This document shows positions 40,445 through 51,164 of a stretch of 64,000 nt of DNA, one piece after another. The stretch is from Kingdonia uniflora (taxonomy: Eukaryota; Streptophyta; Magnoliopsida; Ranunculales; Circaeasteraceae): assembly GCA_014058105.1 (NCBI GenBank), contig JACGCM010002456.1, positions 248,001-312,000 of the forward strand, given 5' to 3'. The position numbers and the translations under genes were made by a program. The notes below the pieces were generated by a model. That model saw only the letters and a list, made by a program, of their open reading frames with translations. It made no database searches and was not told the origin of the DNA. The first letter of the stretch is position 1; each line of letters begins with the position of its first letter.

Positions 40445-42950
40445 ATGGCAATGGGGCGGGGGAGCCATTACCATCCCCGCCCCGATCCCCATTTAAATTA
40501 AGTAGGGATCCCCAAATCCGCCCCACATAAATACGTTCAATACCAGACTCACCCCATTTAGCTTATGAAAAGAAAATAAAAAACTGTTTATAGTATATTC
40601 TGAAGAAAAAAAAAAACAGGACCAAGCAAGGACATTATGAAAAAATAGTTTACAACATTACATATTCTGATAGCAGTTTACAATATTACAAGCAGTTTAC
40701 AGCATTACATTACAGGACCAAGCAGTGAGGGATCTGCCTTATTCCACACTTCGCATCAGTCAGCCAATTTTTGGTAACCGACCACTTCTACAAGGCCAGT
40801 TCTTAGCAGCACCAATCTCTTGTAACTCTGTAGGAAAAGTGCAAATTACAAAAGTTAGACAAAAATGACATTAATTAATCGCGGAGCTCCATATGTTACA
40901 TCTTCGCATATTCAAACAATATAATCAAAATATGTTTATTTCTAGATTTCTAGAGGAAAAGAAACACTATACCTAGTAGAGATAATGGAATGGACAGTCA
41001 TGATTCACAAATAACGTTCACTCTACTGGACCAGTGTTTTTTGACTGAAAATATTGTATATTTGAAAAATGCAAATAATCCAGGCAGGGTCATTAACTGA
41101 AATGAACTCACAAGATGCAGATGAACAAAAAAGCAAATTAGCAGCTAAAAATCAAGAGAAAATACTCAAGATATTTAAAACATCTCAACTGAAAACTCAA
41201 ATGGAGCATGCCTGAGCACAACTTCGTGAAATCAAATGATAATGAGCCAAACAGAAAAAAGAGAAAGATATCTAGTCTTAACAAAAGGTAGAGTTTGTGT
41301 CCTACCCAAAAGCTAGATCTAGACTCAACAATGATGATCCTACGATTACATGATATAAGAAAGCTTTAGAAAAACAACCTCCCACTGTATCAAGCATCAC
41401 CCAATGGATACTTAATGGATTTAAGAGAATACAACATATTCTAGACAAAATCCTCGGATTCCTCCCAACACCCACCAAGAGAATATTTACTAGACAAGAC
41501 GAACTTTACTTGAAAGAAAAAAAGAGATTATTCCCCAACGTGAATCAATATATGACTTCTCCTGGATGGAAACCCAACCTTCAGTCTCACGATCATTTAT
41601 TTAAACTTTTATTATCATAAATGAAAAAATGTAAGTGGGAATACAATTTATACCACGAGGAACAAAAGTTAGAAAAATAAGAAGCAGAACACAAAGCATA
41701 GTAGACTCTATAGCACTTCCCACCTTAAAACCAAGATAGAAATTAGAACATACAAAATAGACCAACATAACATCATAAAAAGCAACATGATAGGACTTAG
41801 AGACTCCCAATGTGGATTCAACCAAAATGTAATAGGCTGCAAATCTCGACATAGGGTTTCACTCCAAAATAATGTAGGTAATAATCGAGCTTTTAGGCTC
41901 GGCAACTAAAAACAAGATTTTCAAAGTTTGTAGAAAATATAGGACTCATAGATTGATGCTAGTAGCGCCCAATTTATGTTTTAAATATTCCCACGTAAAT
42001 CCATAAAGTAAATACCTGATATCTTCTCAAAGTATCTTTGACATCATCTTAAGCGCTCGCACTTGTGAGACATGGTTCCTATTAAACAATTAAACACATG
42101 CCTAGTTATAAATCCAACAAAGACTGCAAAGTATAAATCTAACAGAAGCAAACAAATGCAAACTATAATCCAAGAAATCCAACAAAGACTGCAAACTATA
42201 ATCCAAGAAATTCAACAGAGACTGCAAAGTATAAATCCAACAGATGCGACAAATGCAAAGTATTATGCAACAGATAAGAGATCAAAGTATAATCAAAGTA
42301 AAAATCCAAGAAATCCAACAGATGCAACAAAGACTGTAAAGTATAAATCCAAGAAATTTTTTACTGTAAAGAGAGAGAGATAAGAGATGCAACAGACCTT
42401 GATTTTCCAAAATTGAATTGGGAATTCTTTGATCATAGAATGCAAAGTACAGAGAAGAGCTTGTTGTTGATTCCTCGATTATGATTTTCCCCCAATTCCT
42501 TGATTCCTCGATTGACTGCTTGATTCCTTGATTGATTCCTCGACCGACTGCAGAGATACAGAGATATAGAGAAGAAAATTCAATGATGCTTGAGATACAG
42601 AGAAGAGGATTCAATGATTCCTCAATTTTCCACAATGATTCAATGAGAGCTTGTTGAGTTGACAAGAGGATTTGAGACTTAAGATCTTGCAGAGTTGCTG
42701 TGCGAATGTAAGGGTTTCTAATAATCTAACTTATCTAAGGCTATAATAGTAAAAGTATTGATTAATATTTAGTGGGGCGAATGTGGGGCAGATAACAGAT
42801 TTTATGCTAGTAGTCCCAAATCCTCCCTGATCCCCGACAGATTTTGGGTAGCTTATACCATCCCCACCCCCATACCCGGTTAGCTCTTATCAAATCTGAC
42901 TCGTTCGGGGCGGGGCGGATCCCCAGTGGGGCGGGGCAAATTGCATAGCT
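40445..42950. mobile_element. Non-coding element with GGGGCGGGG termini, probable hAT-type derivative
   Basis: Both ends carry unusual GC blocks in otherwise AT-rich DNA. The left has CAATGGGGCGGGG, CCCCGCCCCGATCCCC and GGGATCCCC (40447-40530). The right has GATCCCCGAC, GGGGCGGGGCGGATCCCC and GTGGGGCGGGGCAAATTG (42830-42943). Matching GGGGCGGG-type subterminal repeats at both ends suggest a hAT-like non-autonomous element, but no clean TSD was found. The interior has a 33-bp tandem repeat (GCAAACTATAATCCAAG phrase at 42158, 42191 and 42224) and GATTCCTTGATT-type short repeats (42470-42545). No transposase is present. Confidence 0.5.
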
Positions 42951-43558
42951 CAACCCTGAGGCATGAGGTCCATAAGAGCATGCCTCAAATGTTAGTTAAC
43001 CCGCTTATTCTGATTGGTCCAAGAAGGCACAACCTGAAGATTTGCTCTCCAGTTTTTTGTTTTGTTTTTTTAATTTTCAATTCTTTTTTTGCCCAAGAAA
43101 ATGGAGAATAGTTGTTTCGATATTGTATTGGAAAAACTGTCGATGCGATTAAAGGGGGACTGACCAACATGTATTTATTTTTTATAAAAGGGATCTGGTT
43201 TTGGATATTGGGGAGATTGTGTTCCTAAGGTTGAAGATGAACACACCCTTAAGGTTTGAGGAATGCATGCACATACATTTGTTATAGTTAAAGAGTTAGA
43301 TTAGCTTGAGATGGAGATTCTATGAAATTAGAAAGTTTTGTAGTCGAAGGATGTGATTAAGAACTTTAATCAATCTTGTTCAAAATAAATCTCAGCCATC
43401 TTCAAAGCATAATTAAATGTGCGTTGCTTTTTTTTGGATTCCAAAAGTTCGTCGGGCACATCATTTTTCACAATTCTCTTAACTAGTTTCACGAGGCTCG
43501 CCACGGTACCTCCACAAGCTGTACGCTCCATTTTAAGTCGAGATAAATCTTGGCAGAT
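42951..43558. other. Spacer, no confident gene
   Basis: A 74-codon minus-strand frame (43594-43370, MSGSRKAGRSQVICQDLSRLK...) is not recognised as a known family and has no visible partner exon. No other feature is seen. Confidence 0.35.
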
Positions 43559-44140
43559 AACCTGTGACCTTCCAGCTTTGCGTGAGCCAGACATTTTGAT
43601 AGTTCGCTATGGAAGTAGCTCGGGGGAAAGGTCCCTACAAGGTCTATTTTCGGATTGGATCGGATCAGAAATAGGGGCGGTCAGAATATTTTTGATTTTT
43701 TTGAAAACGTAAAATCTGTTCTGATCTGATTTTTTTCATCTTTAGAAAAGTAAAAATCGTCCCGAATCCAAAAAAATCGGATTTATCGGAATTCCAATTT
43801 TTTTGAGAAAAATCAGAAATTTATTTTTGGAAAATTCGGATATATAGATAAAATCGAAAAAGAATTTGGAAAACCGAAAAATTTGTATTTGGCAGGAAAT
43901 TGACACTGTATTAATATCTCATAAACATATTATTAGACAAGTGATAATAAAAGATACTATCATAAAATCTTTGGTACACAACAAATGATAACAACTTGGA
44001 AATAAATATTATCCAAATTATATAGTTTATAAAATAAAATATCATTTCACAAGCTTAAATAACCTATTTAAGAGAAAAATATCACCAAATATCTATAACA
44101 TCCTCTTTGAAGATAGATGAAGAGAGATCAAAAATGGCAA
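43559..44140. repeat. Dispersed repeat copy 1 (GGATCGGATC-rich), paired with 47947
   Basis: Starting at TGTGACCTTCCA, this segment matches 47947-48500 in direct orientation. It includes the phrases GACATTTTGATAGTT, GGTCCCTA, ATTTTCGGATTGGATCGGATC and TGTATTAATATCTCA. It is AT-rich and non-coding and looks like a decayed DNA element. Confidence 0.7.
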
Positions 44141-44359
44141 AAATGCACTCAGACATCATAGTGGGCGAGCTCGTATAAAGAGGTATGGGAGAGTCAATGG
44201 TCAAAAACAGAGTACTTCCAAACTTGGTTGCTTTAAAAATTTCCTCAAGATTGTGGTTTAAGTTTGTAGTGGGGGGTCAATAGTAAAGTCAATGGTCAAT
44301 AACAGAGTACTAATCCATCCTTATTCTCTAAATAATAAAAATTCCTCTTTCCTTTGAAA

Positions 44360-44695
44360 GTCTGTGTATGGCAATAAAAAGAAAGAAATAATGCAATTTC
44401 AATTGTTTTTCGCTGGTGCTGCTCTTCTACATTCACTTCCTCAACTATATAATTGCAGCGGTAGATGCTTCGACAGCTTTGAGAGTGGGAATTATGCTTA
44501 CTCGTATCTTTTTTGGGGAAATAATCGTTTGTCTTATTGTGGAGTACCTCGCTTCCAACTTGATTGCCTAAATTTTCATATCCTTATTGAAATCAGAAAT
44601 TGGGTTGGGTTTGGCCAAACTTACATAGTTAGAAATATCAATGAAGCCAATAAGATTATGACAAGCTTCAAAAGTTGGTGCTCTGGAATTATACA
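44360..44695 (+). pseudogene. LRK10L/WAK-type receptor kinase, first exon fragment 1
   Basis: From about 44391 the frame reads a signal peptide (MQFQLFFAGAALLHSLPQLYNCSG). It then reads a degraded GUB_WAK_bind start, CFDSFESGNYAYSYLFWGNNRLSYCGVPRFQLDC, and YIVRNINEANKIM. In this family the intact pattern is C....F.CG......YPFWG...P.YCG.P.F.L.C. Here the CG pair is lost (ESGNY). The frame ends where an LTR element inserted at 44696. No kinase domain is found. The intact receptor would be a plasma-membrane cell-wall-sensing or rust-resistance-like kinase. Confidence 0.65.
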
Positions 44696-45174
44696 TGTAA
44701 GAGCCTAAATTTGGAATTCAAACTTAGTTCCTCACATAAAATACTAAGTAGTATACAAGTAATCACTAACACCAAAGATATAGCGTGGAAACCTCTAAAT
44801 ATGTAAAAACCACGACCTCTCTTGAGGATTTTGAAATATTAATTTTATTGATGAAGTGACTACTGATTACAACGAGTGTTCTGGGTAGTTTTAGTATAGA
44901 CTTTCTTAGATATCCCAAGTCCCCCTCTTATGTTCTTCCTTGGTCCTATTTATAGCTTTTATATTATGATCATTTTATGACTGTTATCTCCTTTAATGAT
45001 TAATGTTACATCATAGTTTTGATGAGTATTCATAATGGCTGTGTAATGGTATGATTCTTCTTTGTAACTGCCTCATAATGTACCATAAATGTACCACGTT
45101 ATCGTATATTGTCGAGTAAATGTATGTTGGTCGAAGTTAGGGCTTGAGCACGAGATTTGAAACAGACCATTACA
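44696..45174 (-). repeat. 3' LTR of the 47-bp-array element
   Basis: 479 bp. It shares the phrases CACGACCTCT, GATATCCCAAGTCCCCCTC and GTATGATTCTTC with 47212-47686. Confidence 0.85.
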
Positions 45175-45429
45175 GTCACCCCCTCTCATCTAAAAGCATA
45201 AGTGGTTTTGGTTGAGATGTTCATCCTATATCCGTTACCTGACACTTCTATCTTTATTCAAGTGTAGTCATTACCGATGTCGCCAATGCTTGCCTTCAAA
45301 AATTTGAGGCTTTGAGGTCACCTCTGAGTACGATTTAAGTCGATTGACTAGATCTATTGCAAGGGGTTTGCATAAGTGTAAGAAGCAATAAAATGTTTCA
45401 ATGTCGACCTCGAGTATTAAATATATCAA

Positions 45430-45990
45430 TGATTTGAATTGGGTCAAATTGGGTGGACCAATTGATGACTTGTAATATATTAGCCAATTTGGATGAATCT
45501 ATTATCGACATGTAATGTGTTGGCCGAATTGGATGAAGTAATGGTTGACCTGTAATATGTAATGTGATGGTTGAATTGGACGAACCAATTGTTGACCTGT
45601 AATATGTAATGTGTTGGTCGAATTGGACGAACCAATTGTTGACTTGTAATATGTAATGTGTTGGTCGAATTAGACAAACCAGTTGTTGACCTGTAATATG
45701 TAACGTGTTGGTCAAATTGGACGAACCAATTGTTGACCTATAATGTATTGGTCGAATTAAATGAACCAATTGTTGAACTATAATATGTAATGTGTTGGTA
45801 TAATTGGATAAACCAATTGTTGACCTGTAATATGTAATGTGTTGGTCGAATTGGATTAACCAATTATTGACTTGTAATATGTAATGTATTAGTTGAATTG
45901 GACAAACCAATTATTGATATGTAATATGTAATATGTTGGTCAAATTGGATGAACCAATTATTGACCTGTAATATGTTGGTCGAGCTCGCC
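45430..45990. repeat. 47-bp tandem array
   Basis: The landmark ACCAATTGTTGACC (or one-base variants) recurs at 45584, 45631, 45678, 45725, 45765, 45812, 45859, 45906 and 45953. The spacing is 47 bp except one 40-bp unit. Since 47 is not a multiple of three, the 170-codon minus-strand frame across it is the same DNA read in rotating frames and not a gene. Confidence 0.92.
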
Positions 45991-46559
45991 CCCAAGTATA
46001 ATTTAAGTCGATTGATTGAATTCAATACTTGGGGTTTGTAAGATGGAGGAAGCAAGTAGTAAATTCTATGTTGAATTAGATGAGCCAATTACTGACTAGA
46101 CGACAAACTTTATGTTATGTGCTTGAGCATCGAGCTTGATATAGAGTTGGCAATAAGCTTTTATATGATGATGAGCTTGAGTTCTTTGCTCAAACATTCT
46201 TCTTGAAAATGAATTTGTAATTGACTCGAATACCTCGATCTTGAGTACCTTATTAGATATGGGCTTGATAATAAGCTGTAATTATAGGAACCTGTCCCTC
46301 GAGTTGTGATAAACTCGAACTGATCCAATACCAGACTCACGCAATATATACGTGACATACACTATCAGCAATGACACCTGTACTACGAACTGATGAAGAA
46401 TGTGGCTCGAGCACTACAAATGAAAAAATACAAGTCAAAGATACCTGTCTTCCACGAACTTGCAGTTACAAGTCCAACTACCACTTGCCCCTACTTTTAG
46501 GAGAACGTGCTTATGTACGGTAATGAACTGGGAGAAAGGTCTATAAAAATGATGAGTTC

Positions 46560-46812
46560 TAGAGGAGAAGGACCAAGTTTCTCTAGCTTAAGAGATTATA
46601 AAACTTGTAATCAAACATCAGCCTCAAGCAATAAAAGTTATAGTTACTAAATCCTCAAGCCGAGGTCGTGGCTTATACCTATTCAAAGGTTTCCACGCTA
46701 AACATATGTGCCATTTCTATATTAGGTTATACTAATTTTTGTCACATGTATATTTGGTGTAAGGAATATTTCTAGCTAGTTCAAGCTACTATGAAATTAG
46801 GCCATTACAGTA
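46560..46812 (+). repeat. Inverted LTR-like segment within the element interior
   Basis: AAATCCTCAAGCCGAGGTCGTGG...AAAGGTTTCCACGCTAA is the reverse complement of the matching part of the flanking LTRs. The segment ends TAGGCCATTACA like an LTR terminus. It may be an old LTR in opposite orientation. The left limit is unclear. Confidence 0.5.
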
Positions 46813-47211
46813 ATGGCATCGAGTATCTCGACCACGAGCATCTTATTGGATACGATCTTGTTAACGAGCTTTAATTGAGAGCTGGTAGAAAGCATTGAGT
46901 TTGATGATGAGGCCGAACACCGAGTTTGACATTGAGATCAAACATGGAGTGTAGTTGAAAACTGGCAAAGAGCTTAATAATGTGCTCGAACAGAATTTAC
47001 CACACCAAAGATATGGTATTAGCTTGATCTTTAATCTGGTAATGAGCTTGAGGATATGCTTGAACTAAATGCTGGCGAAGAGCTTCATGATGTTGTTGAA
47101 TGTTGGGATTATTTACTGGGATTTCCCATCGTGAGGTTGATTGTAACCGTTCGACTTGATATTTGTGGCAAATTTTATCATTCCCCACAAATGACGCCTA
47201 CTGTATGAGCC

Positions 47212-47686
47212 TAAATTCAGAACTCAGACTTAGTTCCTTACACCAAAGATGAATAGAATACTAAACATTAAAAAAGTAATCACCAACTAAAAAAATACGG
47301 CGTTGAAACCTTTGAATAGGTAAAAACCACGACCTCTTTTGAGGATTTAAAAATAGTAATCTTATTGATGAAGCGACTACCTATTACAATGAATGTTCTA
47401 GATAGTTTTCGTATAGACTTTCTTAGATATCCCAAGTCCCCCTCTTATCTTCTTCCTTGGTCCTATTAAAAGGTCTCATATTATGACTGTTATCTCCTTT
47501 AATGACGAACGTTACAATATAGTTTTGATGAGTCTTTATAATAGTTGTGTAACGGTATGATTCTTCTTTGTAACTGCCTCATAATATACCATAAATGTGC
47601 CATATTATCATATTTTGACGAGGTCGGGTATATGTATGTTGGTCGAAGCTAGGGTTTGCGCTCGAGATTTAGAACAGGCCCTTACA
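47212..47686 (-). repeat. 5' LTR of the 47-bp-array element
   Basis: 475 bp, next to the PBS at about 47192-47211. It diverges visibly from its partner, so the insertion is not recent. Confidence 0.85.
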
Positions 47687-47691
47687 ATACC

Positions 47692-47946
47692 GATCGGGTC
47701 TCTTTTATCTCCTAAAACCTATACCCATTATTTTTCAACCCTACCCTATTTACAGATCTTTTCTCTAGCTCGTGGGCTGCAACACATTTTCTTGGTTTAG
47801 TGGAAAGAGTAGTGGAGCTTTCAGAGGTTGTTTCTGTAAATGTCAGTTCGTGAGACAGGTGCCTTTGACTTATCATTTCTTGTTCTTTTAGGGTTCGAGC
47901 CACGTCATGTGTTAATTTGTAGGACTGATGTCAAGCGTCATTAGGA
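47692..47946. other. Short spacer after the 47-bp-array element
   Basis: No domain or repeat is recognised. By position it should continue the receptor-kinase exon split by the element, but I cannot confirm that from the reading frame. Confidence 0.3.
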
Positions 47947-48910
47947 GGTGTGACCTTCCAATTTTCGGTGAGCCTGACATTTTGATAGTTTGTTATGGAA
48001 GTAGTTCGAGGGATAGGTCCCTAGTAGGCCTATTTTCGGATCGGATCGAAGATAGGGGCGGTTAGAATTTTTTTCAATTTTTTAGGAAACGTAAAATCTA
48101 TTCTAATCTAATTATTTTTCTTTGGAAAAATGAAAATGGATCCGAATATGAAAAAATCAAATTTATCCGGATTCTGAAAATTTTGGAAAAAATTGGAATT
48201 CAGAAGAAACAAATTTCGGATATCTGGATAAAATCAAAAAATAATTTGGTAAATCAGAAATTTGTATTTTGCAAGAAATTGTCACTGTATTAATATCTCA
48301 AAAACATATTATTAGACAAATGATAATAAAATATACTATCATAAAAACTTTGGTACACAACAAATGATAACAACTTAGAAATAAATATTGCCCAAATTAA
48401 AAAGTTTATAAAATAAAATATCATTTCACAAGCTTAAGTAACCTGCTTTAAGACAAAAATATCACCAAATATCTATAACAACCTCTTTAGAGATAGGTGA
48501 AAAGATATTAAAAACAACCACCCACTATTACTTAAACACAAACGTCTAACCCCATGAAACCAACTGAACACTACCTGACCATGTTTCACCTCTACAATGG
48601 CTTCAAGAGAGAAAAAAAGATAAAGATTCTTATCTTAAATGAAAAATAGGAGTGAGGTTTTACTGGTAGCGAAGTGAGAACCCTTGCAGAGAGGGAGAAG
48701 AAATTGAGGCCGACTTAGATGAAGTATGTTTTGTTTGAGGTTTTAGTCCCAACTCTCTCAAATTGAAAGTCGGGAAGTTTGGATTAAATTGGATCGGAAG
48801 TTATTCGGAATAATCGGATCGGAAATTTCAGAAATTTTGAATGTCATAAGGCTATTCGATTCCGATCCGATAATTTTCAAAAAAAATCTGAAATCGAAGA
48901 CGTAAAATCC
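47947..48910. repeat. Dispersed repeat copy 2, ends rich in GGATCGG
   Basis: The first 550 bp match 43559-44140. It then continues to a segment at about 48780-48905 with AATTGGATCGGAAG, AATCGGATCGGAAAT and CGATTCCGATCCGATAA, roughly inverted relative to the ATTTTCGGATCGGATCG at 48031. This suggests a decayed DNA element about 0.9 kb long with CGGATCGG subterminal repeats, of which copy 1 keeps only the left part. Confidence 0.55.
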
Positions 48911-48944
48911 GGCCAACGACAATTTATTTGGCCTCGTGAAAACA

Positions 48945-50204
48945 AAAAAAAAATCTGGTATTTCATTTTAGTTAAATGTTAATGATGTATGAAGATATGC
49001 AGTAAATTGATTAAGGTTACCATGCCTGAGATGATCGATAAATGAGCTATTAACATGAAACGAGAACTTTACCATAGTAAAAGGATTGAGAATCATACCG
49101 AATCAAGTAAAAAATAAATAAACGTTTCTCATTTCTGTTTCACTTTCAGTAACATAGCAAAAGAGGATCAATAATAGAGTGGGTCACTTGATGGTATCTT
49201 CCAGCCACATTTTTTTTCTTTTGTTGCAGTATAACATAGCAAAATAATAACCGTTTCTCATTTCCATTTTTCGTATCATTTACCATTTACCGTATCTGCT
49301 TCACTTTCCATAACATAGCAAAAGAGGATCAATAATAGAGTGGGTCACTTGATGGCATCCTCCACCCAGATTGTGATGTTGTTGCTATGTACTTACAATA
49401 TAATACAATTTGAAAGTTTGTGCGTTGGAAGGAAAAGAAAGAAAGAATGCATTTTCAGTTGTTGTTATTGGTTGGTACTGCTCTTCTACTTTTACTTTTT
49501 CAACTGTGTAATTCCAGGGGTACTTGCTCTGAGAGCTTCAAGTGTGGTGATGATCCATGAGGATCTAGAGTATTTGAAGATTTGTCAAAGTCGTTCGAAC
49601 GAGTTGACATGTCCTCTGGAATTTGGCCCAGAGCCATATTTTCGTTCGAACGAGTTTGGTGTCGTTCGAACGACCATGCAAGTTTCTAGGATTTTCGACC
49701 AATTAGTCGTAAAGTCGTTCGAACGACTTCCTAGTTCGTTCAAACGACTCTGGCGGTGGTTTTATTTATGAGGCGTGCTTTCGCCTTGAGATGCGTTCGA
49801 TTTGTACTTTTGAGTTCCCTCTATATAAATGGAACTTAGGTTATTTTCTTCGGTATGTTTTTTTATGTCAGATCTGAAAGAGTTCTGAGAGAAGCCTTGG
49901 GTTTTGGAGTGATTTAATATAATCAACTTCATTTTTTTTAAGCAATTGAAGCTATATTTTTCCCAATTTTGGTGTTCTTCGTACTTTTCAGCTAACTAGA
50001 GCTTCTTCATCGTATTATGGATTAGGTGCTAATGCTCACTCGTATCCTTTTTGGAGAAATAATCGTCCATACGATTGTGGAGTACCTGGGTTTGAACTCA
50101 GTTGGCATAATTTCTACGGCACCGAGATTGATATAAATTATCAAACTTACATAGTTAGGAATATCAGTGAAGCCAATCAGATTATGACAATAATACGATC
50201 TGAT
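48945..50204 (+). pseudogene. LRK10L/WAK-type receptor kinase, first exon fragment 2, split by solo LTR
   Basis: The upstream region matches the region before fragment 3. From about 49449 the frame reads MHFQLLLLVGTALLLLLFQLCNSRG, then CSESFKCGDD. It is broken by a solo LTR at 49551 and resumes at about 50030 with NAHSYPFWRNNRPYDCGVPGFELSW and YIVRNISEANQIM. This is a GUB_WAK_bind domain with several substitutions (second-last Cys to Trp). There is no transmembrane or kinase part downstream. Confidence 0.7.
49551..50024. mobile_element. Solo LTR of the TCGTTCGAACGA family inside a receptor exon
   Basis: It begins TGATCCATGAGGATCT and ends CGTATTATGGATTA, the reverse complement layout of 54587-55058. 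The flanks are GGTGA (49546-49550) and GGTGC (50025-50029). Palindromes lie at about 49591, 49641, 49663, 49712 and 49735. It splits the GUB_WAK_bind codons after CSESFKCGDD. Confidence 0.82.
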
Positions 50205-50510
50205 GTTTCGAATATGATATCAGAGCGAGCCTTTCTTCCACGTGTTGAACCCAACGGCCAACGTGCTACTCTGTGTCATCCAAATATTCGTCCACGTGTT
50301 GAGCTCAAAAATTACGTCGCACGTGAAGGGGCGTGTTGAGATATATAGTCTCACATTAGGTATTCAAGCATTGTACCTCAATAATATAAAATTCTTGAGC
50401 TACTTTTCGTATTGCTAATTGGTTTTGAGATGAAGCCTCTACTTTTAATGGGCTTCAATTTCGAATAAGTATACATACCCCTATTTTACTAACAATTTTC
50501 AGAAATAATT
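50205..50510 (+). mobile_element. TRIM retroelement remnant
   Basis: A PBS-like TGATATCAGAGCGAG (about 50210) is followed by a short interior of about 110 bp, a GTGAAGGGGCG purine tract, and an LTR-like TGTTGAGATATATAGTCTCACA...TTGGTTTTGAGATGAA (from 50335). This compact order with no coding region is a terminal-repeat retrotransposon in miniature. The upstream LTR is not recognisable. Confidence 0.6.
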
Positions 50511-51160
50511 ACCTTTGAGGAGTATCTATATCTGATTCTAAAACTGGAGACAACAAATGTCTTTTCTTAGGTGGGCAATAAATATCAGAATTTTTTCAAT
50601 CCGTACGCTAAGGAGAGGTATAAAGTCGTACTTCCTAATGGCAAGTTTTGAAGTTTAGTCGAAAACAGTTTCATTTTAATAAATTATTCCTCGAGGGAAT
50701 TTGATCACTTATTTATTTTCATATTATATATTACAAATTTCTCCAAGGCCAATTCTCGAGAAGCGATGTATATGTGCGAAATGACTCAAAGTATTGGGTT
50801 GGTATGCATATCATGCACTGTGATGATGATGATATTACATCTAATATTTTGTTTTATTGACAAAGAAATCACCCATGGAATTCAAACTAACATTGACGGT
50901 AGCGTTTTTAGTTGATCTGTATTCCTTAAACTATTGGGTTGTGCATAATATCTAAGTATGGAGGAAACTAACTGAAGGCATTTCGATCACCCCGTTCCTT
51001 TCCTCAAAAGCATCAAGCTTTCAGCAAGAACAAATGTCTTATACAGCGCAAATGAACAAATACTTTCGAGAAGACGCGCTTTCACACTTCCCGTTAAATC
51101 TGACCAACGACAATTTATTTGGCCTCGTTAATGATTGAGTTATCATCTCATAAAAACAAT
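50511..51160. other. Spacer, no recognisable feature
   Basis: AT-rich DNA. I see no domain, RNA gene or clear repeat. Confidence 0.35.
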
Positions 51161-51164
51161 AAAA

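Larger units (their letters stand above)
44696..47686 (-). mobile_element. Non-autonomous gypsy-type LTR element with 47-bp tandem array, TSD ATACA/ATACC
   Basis: The LTRs are 44696-45174 and 47212-47686 (TGTAAGAGCC / TGTATGAGCC ... CCNTTACA). The flanks are ATACA (44691-44695) and ATACC (47687-47691), one mismatch. On the minus strand the DNA inside the right LTR reads GTAGGCGTCATTTGTGGGGA, a gypsy-type PBS. The 2-kb interior has no gag or pol. It has a 47-bp tandem array and an inverted LTR-like segment. It interrupts a receptor-kinase fragment. Confidence 0.85.

Noticed and set aside
40228..40530. 100-codon plus-strand frame near the V-ATPase G promoter
   Set aside because: It overlaps the probable 5' leader of the opposite strand and the GC-rich element end, with no domain similarity.
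43370..43594. 74-codon minus-strand frame MSGSRKAGRSQV...
   Set aside because: Not recognised, no partner exon, and its start lies in a dispersed repeat. Kept only as a remark in the spacer entry.
45398..45910. 170-codon minus-strand open frame as a repeat protein
   Set aside because: It lies on the 47-bp tandem array. The period is not a multiple of three, so the peptide is the same DNA in rotating frames and has no family similarity.
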